Assembly: GCF_900102875.1 (NCBI RefSeq)
Contig: NZ_FNGH01000007.1
Span: forward strand, 1 to 64,000
Direction: 5' to 3'
DNA: 64,000 nt
Origin: Franzmannia pantelleriensis
GTDB taxonomy: Bacteria; Pseudomonadota; Gammaproteobacteria; Pseudomonadales; Halomonadaceae
A program made the translations under genes and the position numbers. Shown here piece after piece: positions 15,224 through 28,398 of this stretch (position 1 is its first letter; every line of letters begins with the position of its first letter). Under the pieces are notes generated by a model that did not search any database, was not told the origin of the DNA, and worked only from the letters and a program-made list of their open reading frames with translations.

Positions 15224-16099
15224 ATGAATGTTGACGCACTCGATTGGAATGACTTTCGGACTGTTTTAGCAATTGCTGAAACGGGAAGCCTGGCGGGGGC
15301 ACAAAAGAAACTTTCTGTAAGTCACGCAACTGTTTTCCGGAGGCTTAATGACATTGAGAAACAGATGGGTGTCAGGCTCTTCGATAGACATAATGGTATT
15401 TATACTCCCACCGCAGCAGGTGTAGAAGTTGCTGCTACAGCCGGTCGTATCGAAAATGATGTCATCGACGTTGCTAGGCGGGTTGCAGGTGAAGATTATA
15501 GCCTCACGGGGTATATCAAGATGGCGACTACCGACTCTTTATTTAGCGGAGTCCTCGCGCCAGCAACTGCTAGCTTCATGCAGGAGTATCCTGGCATCCA
15601 AGTCGAAGTGGTCGTTTCGAATTTCTTACTTGACATCTCGAGGCATGAAGCTGATGTGGCCATCTTTCCTAAGATGAACCCTCCCGAGTCATTAATTGGA
15701 CGAAAGGTAGGGACCATCCGGCAAGCAGTTTATGTTAGGAGTGATCTTTACTCTCCCGATGCATCTCTAAGTGATATGCCATGGGTGGCTACCGATAAAG
15801 CATCACGTTATCAGTTATTGGATAAATGGATGGAAGGAAACGGTTTGAGTGATAAATGTGATTTCTTCGTGAATTCAATCAATGGGATGTTGGCAGCAAT
15901 TCGTGGCGGTGTTGGGGTGGGGGTGCTTCCATGCTACCTGGCTGATATGGATTCAAGTTTGGTAAAGTGGGGAGATGTAATTGATGAGATGGATTCTGAC
16001 TTATGGATTCTTACTCACCGCGATTATAGGAACGTCAGTAGAGTGAGGGCTTTCTTAGAATACTTCTCTAATTGCTTGAAGCCGATTTTTCGGTATTAG
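15224..16099 (+). CDS. LysR family transcriptional regulator
   Basis: A 291-residue LysR-type regulator. The winged helix (about 5-65) includes FRTVLAIAETGSLAGAQKKL and SHATVFRRLNDIEKQMGVRLF, and the effector domain follows. ATG 15224 gives the normal length. A longer frame starting at 15176 has no support. It is divergent from the M20-M24-BCCT operon, which it probably controls. It shares subfamily, length (291) and several motifs (SHATxFRRLN, LPCYLAD/LSCYLAD) with the LysR protein at 55628-56503. Like its neighbours it is AT-rich. Confidence 0.88.
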   Translation: MNVDALDWNDFRTVLAIAETGSLAGAQKKLSVSHATVFRRLNDIEKQMGVRLFDRHNGIYTPTAAGVEVAATAGRIENDVIDVARRVAGEDYSLTGYIKMATTDSLFSGVLAPATASFMQEYPGIQVEVVVSNFLLDISRHEADVAIFPKMNPPESLIGRKVGTIRQAVYVRSDLYSPDASLSDMPWVATDKASRYQLLDKWMEGNGLSDKCDFFVNSINGMLAAIRGGVGVGVLPCYLADMDSSLVKWGDVIDEMDSDLWILTHRDYRNVSRVRAFLEYFSNCLKPIFRY

Positions 16100-16137
16100 G
16101 CATAGGCTCAGGAGTAGTGAGTAATGTGTTTCTATAT

Positions 16138-16176
16138 AAAAGACAGCGGACGGCCTTGTGCCGTCCGCTGTCTTTT
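16138..16176. terminator. Bidirectional rho-independent terminator
   Basis: AGACAGCGGACGGC (16141-16154) and its perfect complement (16160-16173) form a 14-bp stem with a 5-nt loop. It is flanked by AAA on the left and TTT on the right. It sits between the convergent lysR and cytochrome genes and can end both transcripts. It also marks the right edge of the AT-rich block. Confidence 0.85.
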
Positions 16177-16208
16177 AGGTTTGCACAATAACCTGATGTC
16201 GGTTCCAC

Positions 16209-16850
16209 TCACTCTTCGGCGTGCAGGTAGGTGAAGAAGTGGGCCATGGCGTCGATGTCATCGTCGTCGATACCGCGCATCACGTCGATCATGGTGGTAT
16301 CGGGGCCGCCGCGGGTGCGGTCGCGATAGGCGATCATGGCGGCGATGAGATAGTCCTCACGCTGCCCGGCCAGGCGCGGCATCTGCTCGCGGCCGCGGTA
16401 GTCGGACTGGTGGCAGCTGGCGCAGCGCTGCTGCGCGGCGAGTTGCTGGCCGCGGGCCTTGAGCTCGGGGTCGGGGCCGCCCTCCGGGGCGGCCACCGGT
16501 TGCTCGTGATAGTAGGCCGCGAGGGCCTGTATCTCGGCGTCCGGCAGGCCGCGGGCCTGGGGCGTCATTACCTCGTTCTGTCGCAGCCGCTCGCGGAAGT
16601 AGATCATCTGGTTGACGATGGTCAGCTCGGGCTGGCCGGCAAGTGATGGGGTGCCGGCCTGCTGGGAGTTGCCGTCGTTGCCGTGGCAGGCGCCGCATAC
16701 CTGTACCTGCTCTTCGAAGGGCAGGCCCACCGCCGGTGCGTCCTCGGCGGTAGCGGGCAGTGCGATGCTCAAGCCCAGGGCGGCAGCGCCGCCCCAGTTC
16801 ACAAGAGCGCGCCGCCAGGGCGCGCGGGTGGTTAGCCGCATCGGCCTCAC
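16209..16850 (-). CDS. Dihaem cytochrome c (c4-like)
   Basis: A 213-residue exported cytochrome with a twin-Arg-free signal peptide (hydrophobic AALGLSIALPATA, cleavage near 36). It has two class I haem sites, CGACH (52-56) and CASCH (143-147), each followed by a typical Met-ligand segment. Two-domain cytochromes of this kind carry electrons from periplasmic quinoprotein dehydrogenases to terminal oxidases. Its start overlaps the stop of the dehydrogenase gene by 4 nt, so the pair form a translationally coupled unit. Confidence 0.88.
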   Translation of the reverse strand: MRPMRLTTRAPWRRALVNWGGAAALGLSIALPATAEDAPAVGLPFEEQVQVCGACHGNDGNSQQAGTPSLAGQPELTIVNQMIYFRERLRQNEVMTPQARGLPDAEIQALAAYYHEQPVAAPEGGPDPELKARGQQLAAQQRCASCHQSDYRGREQMPRLAGQREDYLIAAMIAYRDRTRGGPDTTMIDVMRGIDDDDIDAMAHFFTYLHAEE

Positions 16851-18109
16851 TCCTCCACGTAGTCAGGCGTTTCGTAGCTGATGCGGTAGATGGCGCCGTT
16901 GTACTCGTCGGCCACCAGCAGCGCGCCGTCAGGCATCTGCAGCACGTCTACCGGGCGGCCGGCGAAGTCGTTCTCGCGCGGGTCGAGCAGGCCGACTATG
17001 AACGGTGAGATGGCGGCGCGTTCGCCGTCGTCGGAGATATGCGCGACCTGAATGTCGTAGCCGACGCTCAGGGTGCGGTTCCAGGAGCCGCGGCGGGCGA
17101 TGAACATGGCGTTCTGATACTCCTCGGGGAACATCTCGCCGGTGTAGAAGCGCATACCAAGCGGTGCACTGTGGGCGCCGAGCATTGCGGCGGGCATTAC
17201 GATGTCGTTGCAGCTGCCTTGGTCGCCGCGCTCGGGGTCGGCGATGCCGTGGCCGTGACAGAACGGGAAGCCATAGTGGTCACCGCTCTCCACCAGGCGG
17301 TTGAGGGTGTCTTGTGGGCCGTGTTCGCCGAGCCAGTCCTGAGCGTTGTTGGTGAACCACAGCTCGTCGGTCTCGGGATGGAAGTCGAAGCCGACGCTGT
17401 TGCGCACACCGCGGGCCTCCACGCGCATGTCGGAGCCGTCGGGCTCGAAGCTGTGGATGGTGGCGTGGGTATCTTCGTCGACGTCGCAGCCGTTACAGGG
17501 CGCGCCCACCGGCACGTAGAGGCGGCCGTCGGGGCCGAAGGCGAGGAATTTCCAGCCGTGGTGTTCGTCGTCGGGTAGGCCGAAGGCGTCGGTCAGCTCC
17601 TCGGGTTCGGGTACGTCGCCGTTGGCGAGGTGCGATTCGATATCGTCGTAGCGGAAGATGCGGTTGATCGCGGCCACATAGAGGCTACCGTCCTTGAAGG
17701 CCACGCCGTTGGGCTGGGTGAGGCCTTCGGCGATGATCACATGCTCGCGGTCTTCGCCGTCGTCGTTGTCGAGCACCGCGTAGACGCGGCCGATGCCGCG
17801 GGTGCCGATGAACAGGGTGCCGTCGTCGCCGCGCGCCATCATCCGCGCTCCGGGCATGCCGTGGGCCCAGATCTCGGCGCTGAAGCCGTCGGGCAGGCGG
17901 ATATGGTCGATGGGGATGTCTTCCACGGCGGTCACTGTCAGCGGCGTGGCATGAGGTGCGAGCGGCGAGTCGGCCATGTCGGAGGAGCGGCCCTGGGCCC
18001 AGGCGGGCTCATGGTCGTCGGCGATGGCCGAGGTGGCAAGGCCTAGGGCCAGGCCAGCGCCGAGGGTGAGCGCAATGGCGGAGGCTAGTGGGTGCTTGAG
18101 CATTGGCAT
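16847..18109 (-). CDS. PQQ-dependent sugar dehydrogenase family protein (sorbosone dehydrogenase-like)
   Basis: A 420-residue periplasmic six-bladed beta-propeller with a signal peptide ending near ATSAIA (about residue 30). Recognisable blades include IRLPDGFSAEIWA, GLTQPNGVAFKDGSLYVAAINRIFRY, NSVGFDFHPETDELWFTNN and GRPVDVLQMPDGALLVADEYNGAIYRI, typical of the L-sorbosone/glucose dehydrogenase group. It probably oxidises a sugar or aldehyde with PQQ and passes electrons to the cytochrome encoded next. The substrate is unknown. Many members of this group are annotated as PQQ enzymes by similarity only. Confidence 0.85.
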   Translation of the reverse strand: MPMLKHPLASAIALTLGAGLALGLATSAIADDHEPAWAQGRSSDMADSPLAPHATPLTVTAVEDIPIDHIRLPDGFSAEIWAHGMPGARMMARGDDGTLFIGTRGIGRVYAVLDNDDGEDREHVIIAEGLTQPNGVAFKDGSLYVAAINRIFRYDDIESHLANGDVPEPEELTDAFGLPDDEHHGWKFLAFGPDGRLYVPVGAPCNGCDVDEDTHATIHSFEPDGSDMRVEARGVRNSVGFDFHPETDELWFTNNAQDWLGEHGPQDTLNRLVESGDHYGFPFCHGHGIADPERGDQGSCNDIVMPAAMLGAHSAPLGMRFYTGEMFPEEYQNAMFIARRGSWNRTLSVGYDIQVAHISDDGERAAISPFIVGLLDPRENDFAGRPVDVLQMPDGALLVADEYNGAIYRISYETPDYVEE

Positions 18110-18193
18110 GATTGGCGTGTCCTTTTTACTTCTGGTTATTGTCGAGTGGCCAACCTGCAGTGTAGCCAGATGCTGTCAGAAGCATCATAGGCA

Positions 18194-18480
18194 ATGACTA
18201 TCGTCCAGATAGCCACATGATCAGCGAGAGCACCACGCTGACCAGGATCATGGTGGTGATGGGGAAGAAGAACGAGAAGCCCTCGCGGCGCACGGCAATA
18301 TCGCCGGGCAGCTGGCCGAAGGGCAGCTTTGAGAGCCACGGCCAGAGGATGCCGATGGCGACGATGATCAGGCCGATAAGGATCAGGGTGCGCGACATGC
18401 GGCCTCCTGTGCGTTGCTGTGGCGCTGACGTTTTGACCGCAAGCGGCCGGCAGGGAGTTCCCGCCGGCCGCTGCGGTTGG
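18194..18480. repeat. Duplicated segment, copy B (DUF2905 gene and upstream hairpin)
   Basis: This segment is nearly identical to 8944-9233, including the hairpin at 18443-18471. The sequence diverges at 18481, where a YoeB-type toxin fragment begins. The acyl-CoA ligase that follows copy A survives here only as a 94-bp scrap at 18862-18955. Confidence 0.85.
18198..18398 (-). CDS. DUF2905 family small membrane protein, copy B
   Basis: A 66-residue, two-helix DUF2905 protein with the same amino acid sequence as the one at 8950-9150, including LPFGQLPGDIAVRREGF. GGAGG precedes the ATG at 18398. The reading frame is intact although the surrounding duplicated sequence has decayed. Function is unknown. 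Confidence 0.85.
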   Translation of the reverse strand: MSRTLILIGLIIVAIGILWPWLSKLPFGQLPGDIAVRREGFSFFFPITTMILVSVVLSLIMWLSGR

Positions 18481-18487
18481 TGATGCA

Positions 18488-18619
18488 CTATTCGTAGTGG
18501 CTCCAGAGCCTGAGAACTTTTACCACTCGCTCGTCTTCGAGCACTTGGTAGACCAGACGATGCTGAATATTGATGCGGCGAGAGTAGGCCCCAGCAAGAT
18601 CGCCGATGAGCTATGTCAC
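18488..18619 (-). pseudogene. YoeB/Txe-type toxin, internally deleted
   Basis: The minus strand encodes the C-terminal half of a YoeB/Txe ribosome-dependent mRNA interferase: LIGDLAGAYSRRINIQHRLVY, then QVLEDERVVKVLRLWSHYE and a stop. In front of it a start-like GTG-ACA overlapping the antitoxin stop is joined directly to TAG. About half of the toxin has been removed by one deletion. The remaining piece keeps the usual catalytic Arg/His-containing end, but no full protein can be made. Confidence 0.8.
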
Positions 18620-18771
18620 CAGTTCAACTCCTCGTCACAGTCGTCCACAGGGGTATCCATCCCCTCTCGAATAGACTCCCGCATACCGGGCACGGAAAGG
18701 AGGTAGCGTGTTTCCTGAATCGCCGACCAATCCTCTTCGGATACCAAGACCGCTCTGTTCCGCTTGCCCAT
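18616..18771 (-). pseudogene. YefM/Phd-type antitoxin, N-terminally truncated
   Basis: A 51-codon open frame encodes the C-terminal part of a YefM-like antitoxin: GKRNRAVLVSEEDWSAIQET, then YLLSVPGMRESIREGM and DDCDEELNW. Intact relatives carry roughly 30 more N-terminal residues with the DNA-binding fold. Here GGAGG and an ATG at 18771 would still allow the short form to be made. Its stop overlaps the toxin remnant's start, the normal operon order. It is probably non-functional as a repressor. Confidence 0.75.
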
Positions 18772-18861
18772 GATGACGCACCTCCTGCGTGTTTAACTTT
18801 CCACCAAGTGTACGCCATAAGGTAAGCACGTTAAGACGAACGTTTCCGTGAATTGGCTAGC

Positions 18862-18955
18862 CTGGCGACAGACGTACGTTCACCCTGTGCAGGACGGTGC
18901 CTATCATGGGCATGGCGAAGAGTGCTTCCAGATAGCGGTGGCTGTCCCAGTCAAG
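18862..18955 (-). pseudogene. Acyl-CoA ligase fragment (paralogue of 9304-10956)
   Basis: The minus strand reads [19 protein letters not shown] followed by TVLHRVNVRLSP. This matches residues about 76-106 of the intact ligase with four or five substitutions, and the DNA is similarly close to 10642-10735. Both ends break off sharply. With DUF2905 copy B upstream in the same order as copy A, this is the remains of a duplicated DUF2905-ligase locus. Confidence 0.8.
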
Positions 18956-19029
18956 TAGTGGCGTTGCTATTGAGCACAACGAGGAGACCGTACCGGCGGT
19001 GGCCGGTACGGTTGGGGGAGAGCTAGCGC

Positions 19030-19602
19030 TTACTCGTCTTCACTGATGGGCAGTGATGAGTGGTGCAGCACGATCCGCAGTTCGCCTTCGTCGTCCAGGT
19101 GGTAGCCCCAGGACTTGTCCACGGTGGTGGTGTTGCCGTCGGCGTCGAGAATCGAGACGTTGCCCATGGTCATGGCGACATCGCCGCTGATCAGGATGGC
19201 GGCATTGTCGATGCTGACTTCCTGCCAGCCATTCAGGGCGAAACCGCTGTCGTCGCTGTATTCGTCGCTATGGCCAACGAAGTACGCCAGCGCGCCTTCC
19301 GGGGTGGTGCGGAAGGTCTGCGGAGCGGCGGCCATGGTGGGCTTGAAGAGCACCTCGCCCATGTCGTAGCCGTAGGCGCTGTCGATCACCTCCCGGGCCA
19401 GTTCGCGGGCGGCGTCGATGCCTTCTGCCTCGTAGGCGTTGGAGATCGCGACCAGCGCGTCGCCCCAGGCCCGCTGTGCCTCCAGCACCTGCTCTTCGCT
19501 GATGTCTCCGCCCAGGTGCGTGACCGGCGCAGCACTTGCCAGGCCGGCGGTGCCCAGGCTGAGGCCGAGGGCGGTCGCGGTAACCAGTGACTTGATATTC
19601 AT
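19030..19602 (-). CDS. Exported protein of the SnoaL/NTF2-like type
   Basis: A 190-residue protein with a signal peptide (MNIKSLVTATALGLSLGTAGLASA). The mature part (EEQVLEAQRAWGDALVAIS, PTMAAAPQTFRTTPEGALAYF, AMTMGNVSILDADGNTTTVDKSWGY, LRIVLHHSSLP) resembles an exported family that is sometimes labelled phosphoribosyl-AMP cyclohydrolase. It lacks that enzyme's zinc Cys motifs, and an NTF2-like cone fold is more likely. The role is unknown. It is a single-gene unit. Confidence 0.75.
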   Translation of the reverse strand: MNIKSLVTATALGLSLGTAGLASAAPVTHLGGDISEEQVLEAQRAWGDALVAISNAYEAEGIDAARELAREVIDSAYGYDMGEVLFKPTMAAAPQTFRTTPEGALAYFVGHSDEYSDDSGFALNGWQEVSIDNAAILISGDVAMTMGNVSILDADGNTTTVDKSWGYHLDDEGELRIVLHHSSLPISEDE

Positions 19603-19752
19603 CGTTCAACTCCTTTTGGTAGACGGGTCAGGGTAGTGGAAAAGCCTGACCTGCGTTACGCCAACCGCACCTGCTGGCGCGGCTGACGAGCGGCATGTGG
19701 CCCCGAGACAGCGTGTCGGCCATCGAACGCCGGTAATCTGCCGTCGCGTTTG

Positions 19753-24386
<4,634 letters not shown>

Positions 24387-24406
24387 TCGGACTTCGTCCT
24401 AAGACG

Positions 24407-24438
24407 CGCTAACCCCACCGATGGTGGGGTTAGCGTTT
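24407..24438 (+). terminator. Rho-independent terminator of serS
   Basis: CGCTAACCCCACC and GGTGGGGTTAGCG form a perfect 13-bp stem with a GAT loop, followed by TTT and a pyrimidine-rich tail. It lies 20 bp after the serS stop, between convergent genes. Confidence 0.9.
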
Positions 24439-24484
24439 CTTCCTTCTTCCTTCTTCCTTCTTCCTTCTTCGCTCTTCCTTCTTC
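24437..24484. repeat. Tandem 7-bp repeat (CTTCCTT)n
   Basis: About five near-perfect copies of a CTTCCTT unit follow the serS terminator, with one GCT interruption near 24470. The array reaches the stop codon of the SIMPL gene. Short homopurine/homopyrimidine repeats of this kind vary by slippage. Here a length change would affect only the intergenic tail and possibly the last codons of the neighbour. Confidence 0.8.
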
Positions 24485-25271
24485 AGTCCTGAATTTCCCA
24501 GCTCACGCTGACCTCGGCATCGATACTGATGGTGCCGGGGCGGTACTCGGCGCTGGCGCCCTGGCTCTCCATCGCGTCGGCGCGCATCGCCATGCTGCGC
24601 GGCATGAATACCGGTGACTGCACCTCGCTGACGCTGGTCACACGGCCCAGTCCTACCTCGAGGGTGTCGGCCATCAGCTGCGCCTTGTGGCGGGCCTTCT
24701 CCAGCGCCTGAGTGAGGGCCTGGTCGGTGGCGGCGTCGCGGTCGTGAAGGTCGTACTGCACGCCGTCCAGGGCGTTCACACCGGCTTCGGTGAGCGCGTC
24801 GAGAATCACCGGCAGCTGTTCGAGATCGTCGATGGTCAGGGTGATTGGCCGCTCGAGTTGGGTACGCACCAGGGTCTCGCGCTCGCCGTCCTGCTGGCGC
24901 GGCGCACTGACGTGGTCGGGGCGCACGTTGAGCGAGCCTGCACTGATCGCATCGCGCTCCAGGCCGGCCGCTTCCAGGGTACGGATCAGCTCGCCTGTGC
25001 GCTCCTCGAGGCGTTCACGGGCCTCGCGCAGGGCATCCGGGTCGGTCTGCTGGTCGTCGCCGGCGGCCACCGCCGGGGTGCGTTCCCACAGCCGCGCGCT
25101 GAGGCTGGCCTTGTCGGGGGTCACCTCGACACTGGATTGTGCCTGCACGCTGAGCCGCGACTCCTGGGGGCGAGGCATATCGGCCATTGCCAGCGGAGCG
25201 CTGAGGCTGGCGGCGAGCAGCAGCGCCAGTGGCAGGGCGAACGGGCGACGCATGGAACGGGTAAGTGTCAT
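24483..25271 (-). CDS. SIMPL domain (DUF541) periplasmic protein
   Basis: A 262-residue exported protein with a signal peptide (RPFALPLALLLAASLSAPLAMA, cleavage near residue 30). The SIMPL/DUF541 domain runs from LSVQAQSSVEVTPDKASLSA to the C-terminus with ALEKARHKAQLMADTLEVGLGRVTSVSE, the family's most conserved helix. Relatives include E. coli YggE, linked to oxidative stress tolerance, but the molecular role is unclear. ATG 25271 has AAGGAGG 9 nt upstream. An upstream frame extension is unlikely. Confidence 0.85.
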   Translation of the reverse strand: MTLTRSMRRPFALPLALLLAASLSAPLAMADMPRPQESRLSVQAQSSVEVTPDKASLSARLWERTPAVAAGDDQQTDPDALREARERLEERTGELIRTLEAAGLERDAISAGSLNVRPDHVSAPRQQDGERETLVRTQLERPITLTIDDLEQLPVILDALTEAGVNALDGVQYDLHDRDAATDQALTQALEKARHKAQLMADTLEVGLGRVTSVSEVQSPVFMPRSMAMRADAMESQGASAEYRPGTISIDAEVSVSWEIQD

Positions 25272-25448
25272 CGATTGGCCTCCTTGCAGGCAGTGGACGT
25301 GTTTTTTGAGCTTGCCGCACGACCGCGGTTCCCAGGCGGTGTGCGTCTGCACCGTGTTTCCCTAATCTTGGCGGCAGCGGTGAGGCGGATTTGTCTCGGC
25401 CATCAACTGCAGCCATCATGAAGGGCAATCATCTTGCCAGGAAGGCCC

Positions 25449-26588
25449 ATGGACCCCGAACATCAGCATAGCGATTCACGCACCATTCCGCTCAATCTGA
25501 CCCTGGCGCTGGCGGCGCTGGTGGTGATCATCGGTGGGATGAAGGTGGGGGCGGACCTGCTGGTGCCGCTGCTGCTGTCGCTATTCATTGCGGTGGTGTG
25601 CACTGCGCCGGTGCAGTGGCTCAATCGCCACGGCTTGAGCCTGCGTCAGGCGGTGTGTGTCACTCTGCTGGTGATCGGTACCGTGCTGATCCTGTTGATG
25701 CTGCTGCTGGCCAATTCCTTCAGTACTTTCATTGCCGCGCTGCCGGACATCGAAGAGCAGGCCTACACCTACTACTATGGGCTGCTCAACTGGCTGGCTA
25801 GCCGCGGCATGTCGGTGCAGCCCGAGCAGTTTGCCGAGTGGTTCGACGACGTCAACGTCACCCAGTTGGTGCCGACCCTGCTTGGCCAGCTGGGGAATCT
25901 GCTGTTCCAGAGCGTGATCGTCGGGCTGCTGGTGGTATTCATGCTGTTCGAGACGCTCAACTTTCGCGACAAGGTGACCCAAGCGCTGCTCGACCCGGCG
26001 CCCAGCCTGCGCCGGCTCAGCGAGTTCAGCCTGACCCTCAAGCGCTACCTGGCAGTGAAGACCGTGATCAGCCTGATTACCGGGGTGCTGGTGTGGATCG
26101 CCTGCGTGCTGGTCGGGGTCGGCTTTCCGCTGCTGTGGGGCACCCTGGCCTTCGGCCTCAACTTCATTCCCAATATCGGCTCGGCCTTGGCGGCGATTCC
26201 ACCGGTGCTGCTGTTGCTAGTGTCGCCGGACGCCGGCTGGGGCTCGGCGCTGGTGCTGGCGCTGTGCTACCTGGCGATCAATTTCGTGATGGGTAACCTG
26301 GTCGAGCCGCGGGTGATGGGGCGCGCGCTGGGGCTGTCGACCTTCGTGGCCTTCCTGTCACTGGTGGTGTGGGGGTGGATACTGGGTACGGTGGGCCTGC
26401 TGCTCTCGGTGCTGCTGACCATGACCCTCAAGATCGCCCTCGATAGCCACCCGGATACGCGCTGGATCGCACGGCTGCTGGGGCCGGGGGCGGAGAAGAA
26501 TGCGACGGAAGACGAGATCCTGCCAGGAAGGGTACGCCTGAAACGACGGCGCCCCGATGATGAGGATCGGGGCGCCGATGCCGATTGA
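25449..26588 (+). CDS. AI-2E family transporter (PerM/TqsA-like permease)
   Basis: A 379-residue membrane protein of the UPF0118/AI-2E exporter family with about eight transmembrane helices. A long periplasmic region lies between helices 3 and 4 (about 95-145). The family segments FGLNFIPNIGSALAAIPPVLL and NFVMGNLVEPRVMGRALGLSTFVAFLSLVVWGW are both present. Members export autoinducer-2 or exchange sodium and protons; which applies here is unknown. ATG 25449 has AGGAAGG 5 nt upstream, so the TTG at 25434 is not used. The C-terminus is charged. Confidence 0.85.
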   Translation: MDPEHQHSDSRTIPLNLTLALAALVVIIGGMKVGADLLVPLLLSLFIAVVCTAPVQWLNRHGLSLRQAVCVTLLVIGTVLILLMLLLANSFSTFIAALPDIEEQAYTYYYGLLNWLASRGMSVQPEQFAEWFDDVNVTQLVPTLLGQLGNLLFQSVIVGLLVVFMLFETLNFRDKVTQALLDPAPSLRRLSEFSLTLKRYLAVKTVISLITGVLVWIACVLVGVGFPLLWGTLAFGLNFIPNIGSALAAIPPVLLLLVSPDAGWGSALVLALCYLAINFVMGNLVEPRVMGRALGLSTFVAFLSLVVWGWILGTVGLLLSVLLTMTLKIALDSHPDTRWIARLLGPGAEKNATEDEILPGRVRLKRRRPDDEDRGADAD

Positions 26589-26599
26589 TCGCGCTGCGA

Positions 26600-26923
26600 T
26601 CAGGCGTTCTGCTCGATAAACTGCGCGAGCTGCGTCTTGGACTGAGCGCCGACCAGTGAGGCGACCTTGGCGCCCGACTTGAACAGCATCACGGTGGGCA
26701 CGCCACGTACGCCGTGCTCGGCGGCGATTTCCGGGGCATCGTCGACATTGACGCTGACGACCTTGATGTTCTCCGCGCGCTCATCGGCGACTTCATCGAC
26801 CACGGGCGCCATCATCTTGCAGGGGCCGCACCAGGGTGCCCAGAACTTGAGCAGGACCGGCTTGTCGGCCTTGAGCACTTCCTGCTCGAAGTTGGCAGTG
26901 GTGACATCGACGTTATTAGCCAT
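26600..26923 (-). CDS. trxA: Thioredoxin 1
   Basis: A 107-residue cytoplasmic thioredoxin with the WCGPC active site (31-35), buried Asp and cis-Pro (VRGVPTVMLF). It reduces disulfides in proteins such as ribonucleotide reductase and PAPS reductase (cysH lies nearby). The start MANNVDVTTANF has GGAGA upstream; the longer frame is spurious. The 278-bp gap to cysB holds the divergent promoters. I could not assign individual boxes there. Confidence 0.95.
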   Translation of the reverse strand: MANNVDVTTANFEQEVLKADKPVLLKFWAPWCGPCKMMAPVVDEVADERAENIKVVSVNVDDAPEIAAEHGVRGVPTVMLFKSGAKVASLVGAQSKTQLAQFIEQNA

Positions 26924-27159
26924 GTAAATCTCCAGTTGCTTTGCGCTTAGTCGAGCGTGCTTTCGCAAGGTTAGCTGACCGATGTTAGCGGCAGCCCGCG
27001 TTGCTGGCAAATATCGCTTGGCCAATGTAGATGATAGCCAGGTGCTATCGTGATGCACCAGAGCGACGTCGCCTGGGGCCGGGTATGGCCGTTACGAGGC
27101 CGGTTCTTATATGCTATAAAGTAATTTATTCATGCGGGCTTATTGCCTTGTAGCATTAG

Positions 27160-28173
<1,014 letters not shown>

Positions 28174-28192
28174 ACGCGCATCCGGCGACAGC

Positions 28193-28231
28193 AAAAGGCC
28201 CGGCCGGTAGTGTTCTACCGGCCGGGCCTTT
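28193..28231 (+). terminator. Rho-independent terminator of cysB
   Basis: AAAGGCCCGGCCGGTAG and CTACCGGCCGGGCCTTT form a 17-bp stem with a TGTT loop, followed by CGTTT. It lies 20 bp after the cysB stop and can also act on the opposite strand. Confidence 0.88.
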
Positions 28232-28257
28232 CGTTTAACTGGACCATGGTGTCAGGG

Positions 28258-28398
28258 GAAGCACTGAACAAATTGCCGAGCGAGATGAAGCGCAAGGCGC
28301 ACGGAGCACAGGAACCGGAGCCTATGGGGTATAGTTGAGGATTCCGAGCACCGCGCAACGCAGCGATTCGCTCGTACAGGCATTTGCGCAGTGTTTTC
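28258..28398. repeat. Long imperfect palindromic intergenic repeat
   Basis: The ends GAAGCACTGAACAAATTGCC (28258-28277) and GGCATTTGCGCAGTGTTTTC (28379-28398) are imperfect inverted copies. The similarity continues inward (GAGCGAGATGAAGCGCAAGGCG against the complement of CGCGCAACGCAGCGATTCGCTC; GGAGCACAGGAACCGGAG against ATTCCGAGCACC). The 140-bp unit could fold into one long stem. It looks like the palindromic REP or MITE-type repeats found between genes in halomonads. It ends exactly at the cysH stop codon. No second copy is present in this window. Confidence 0.6.
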
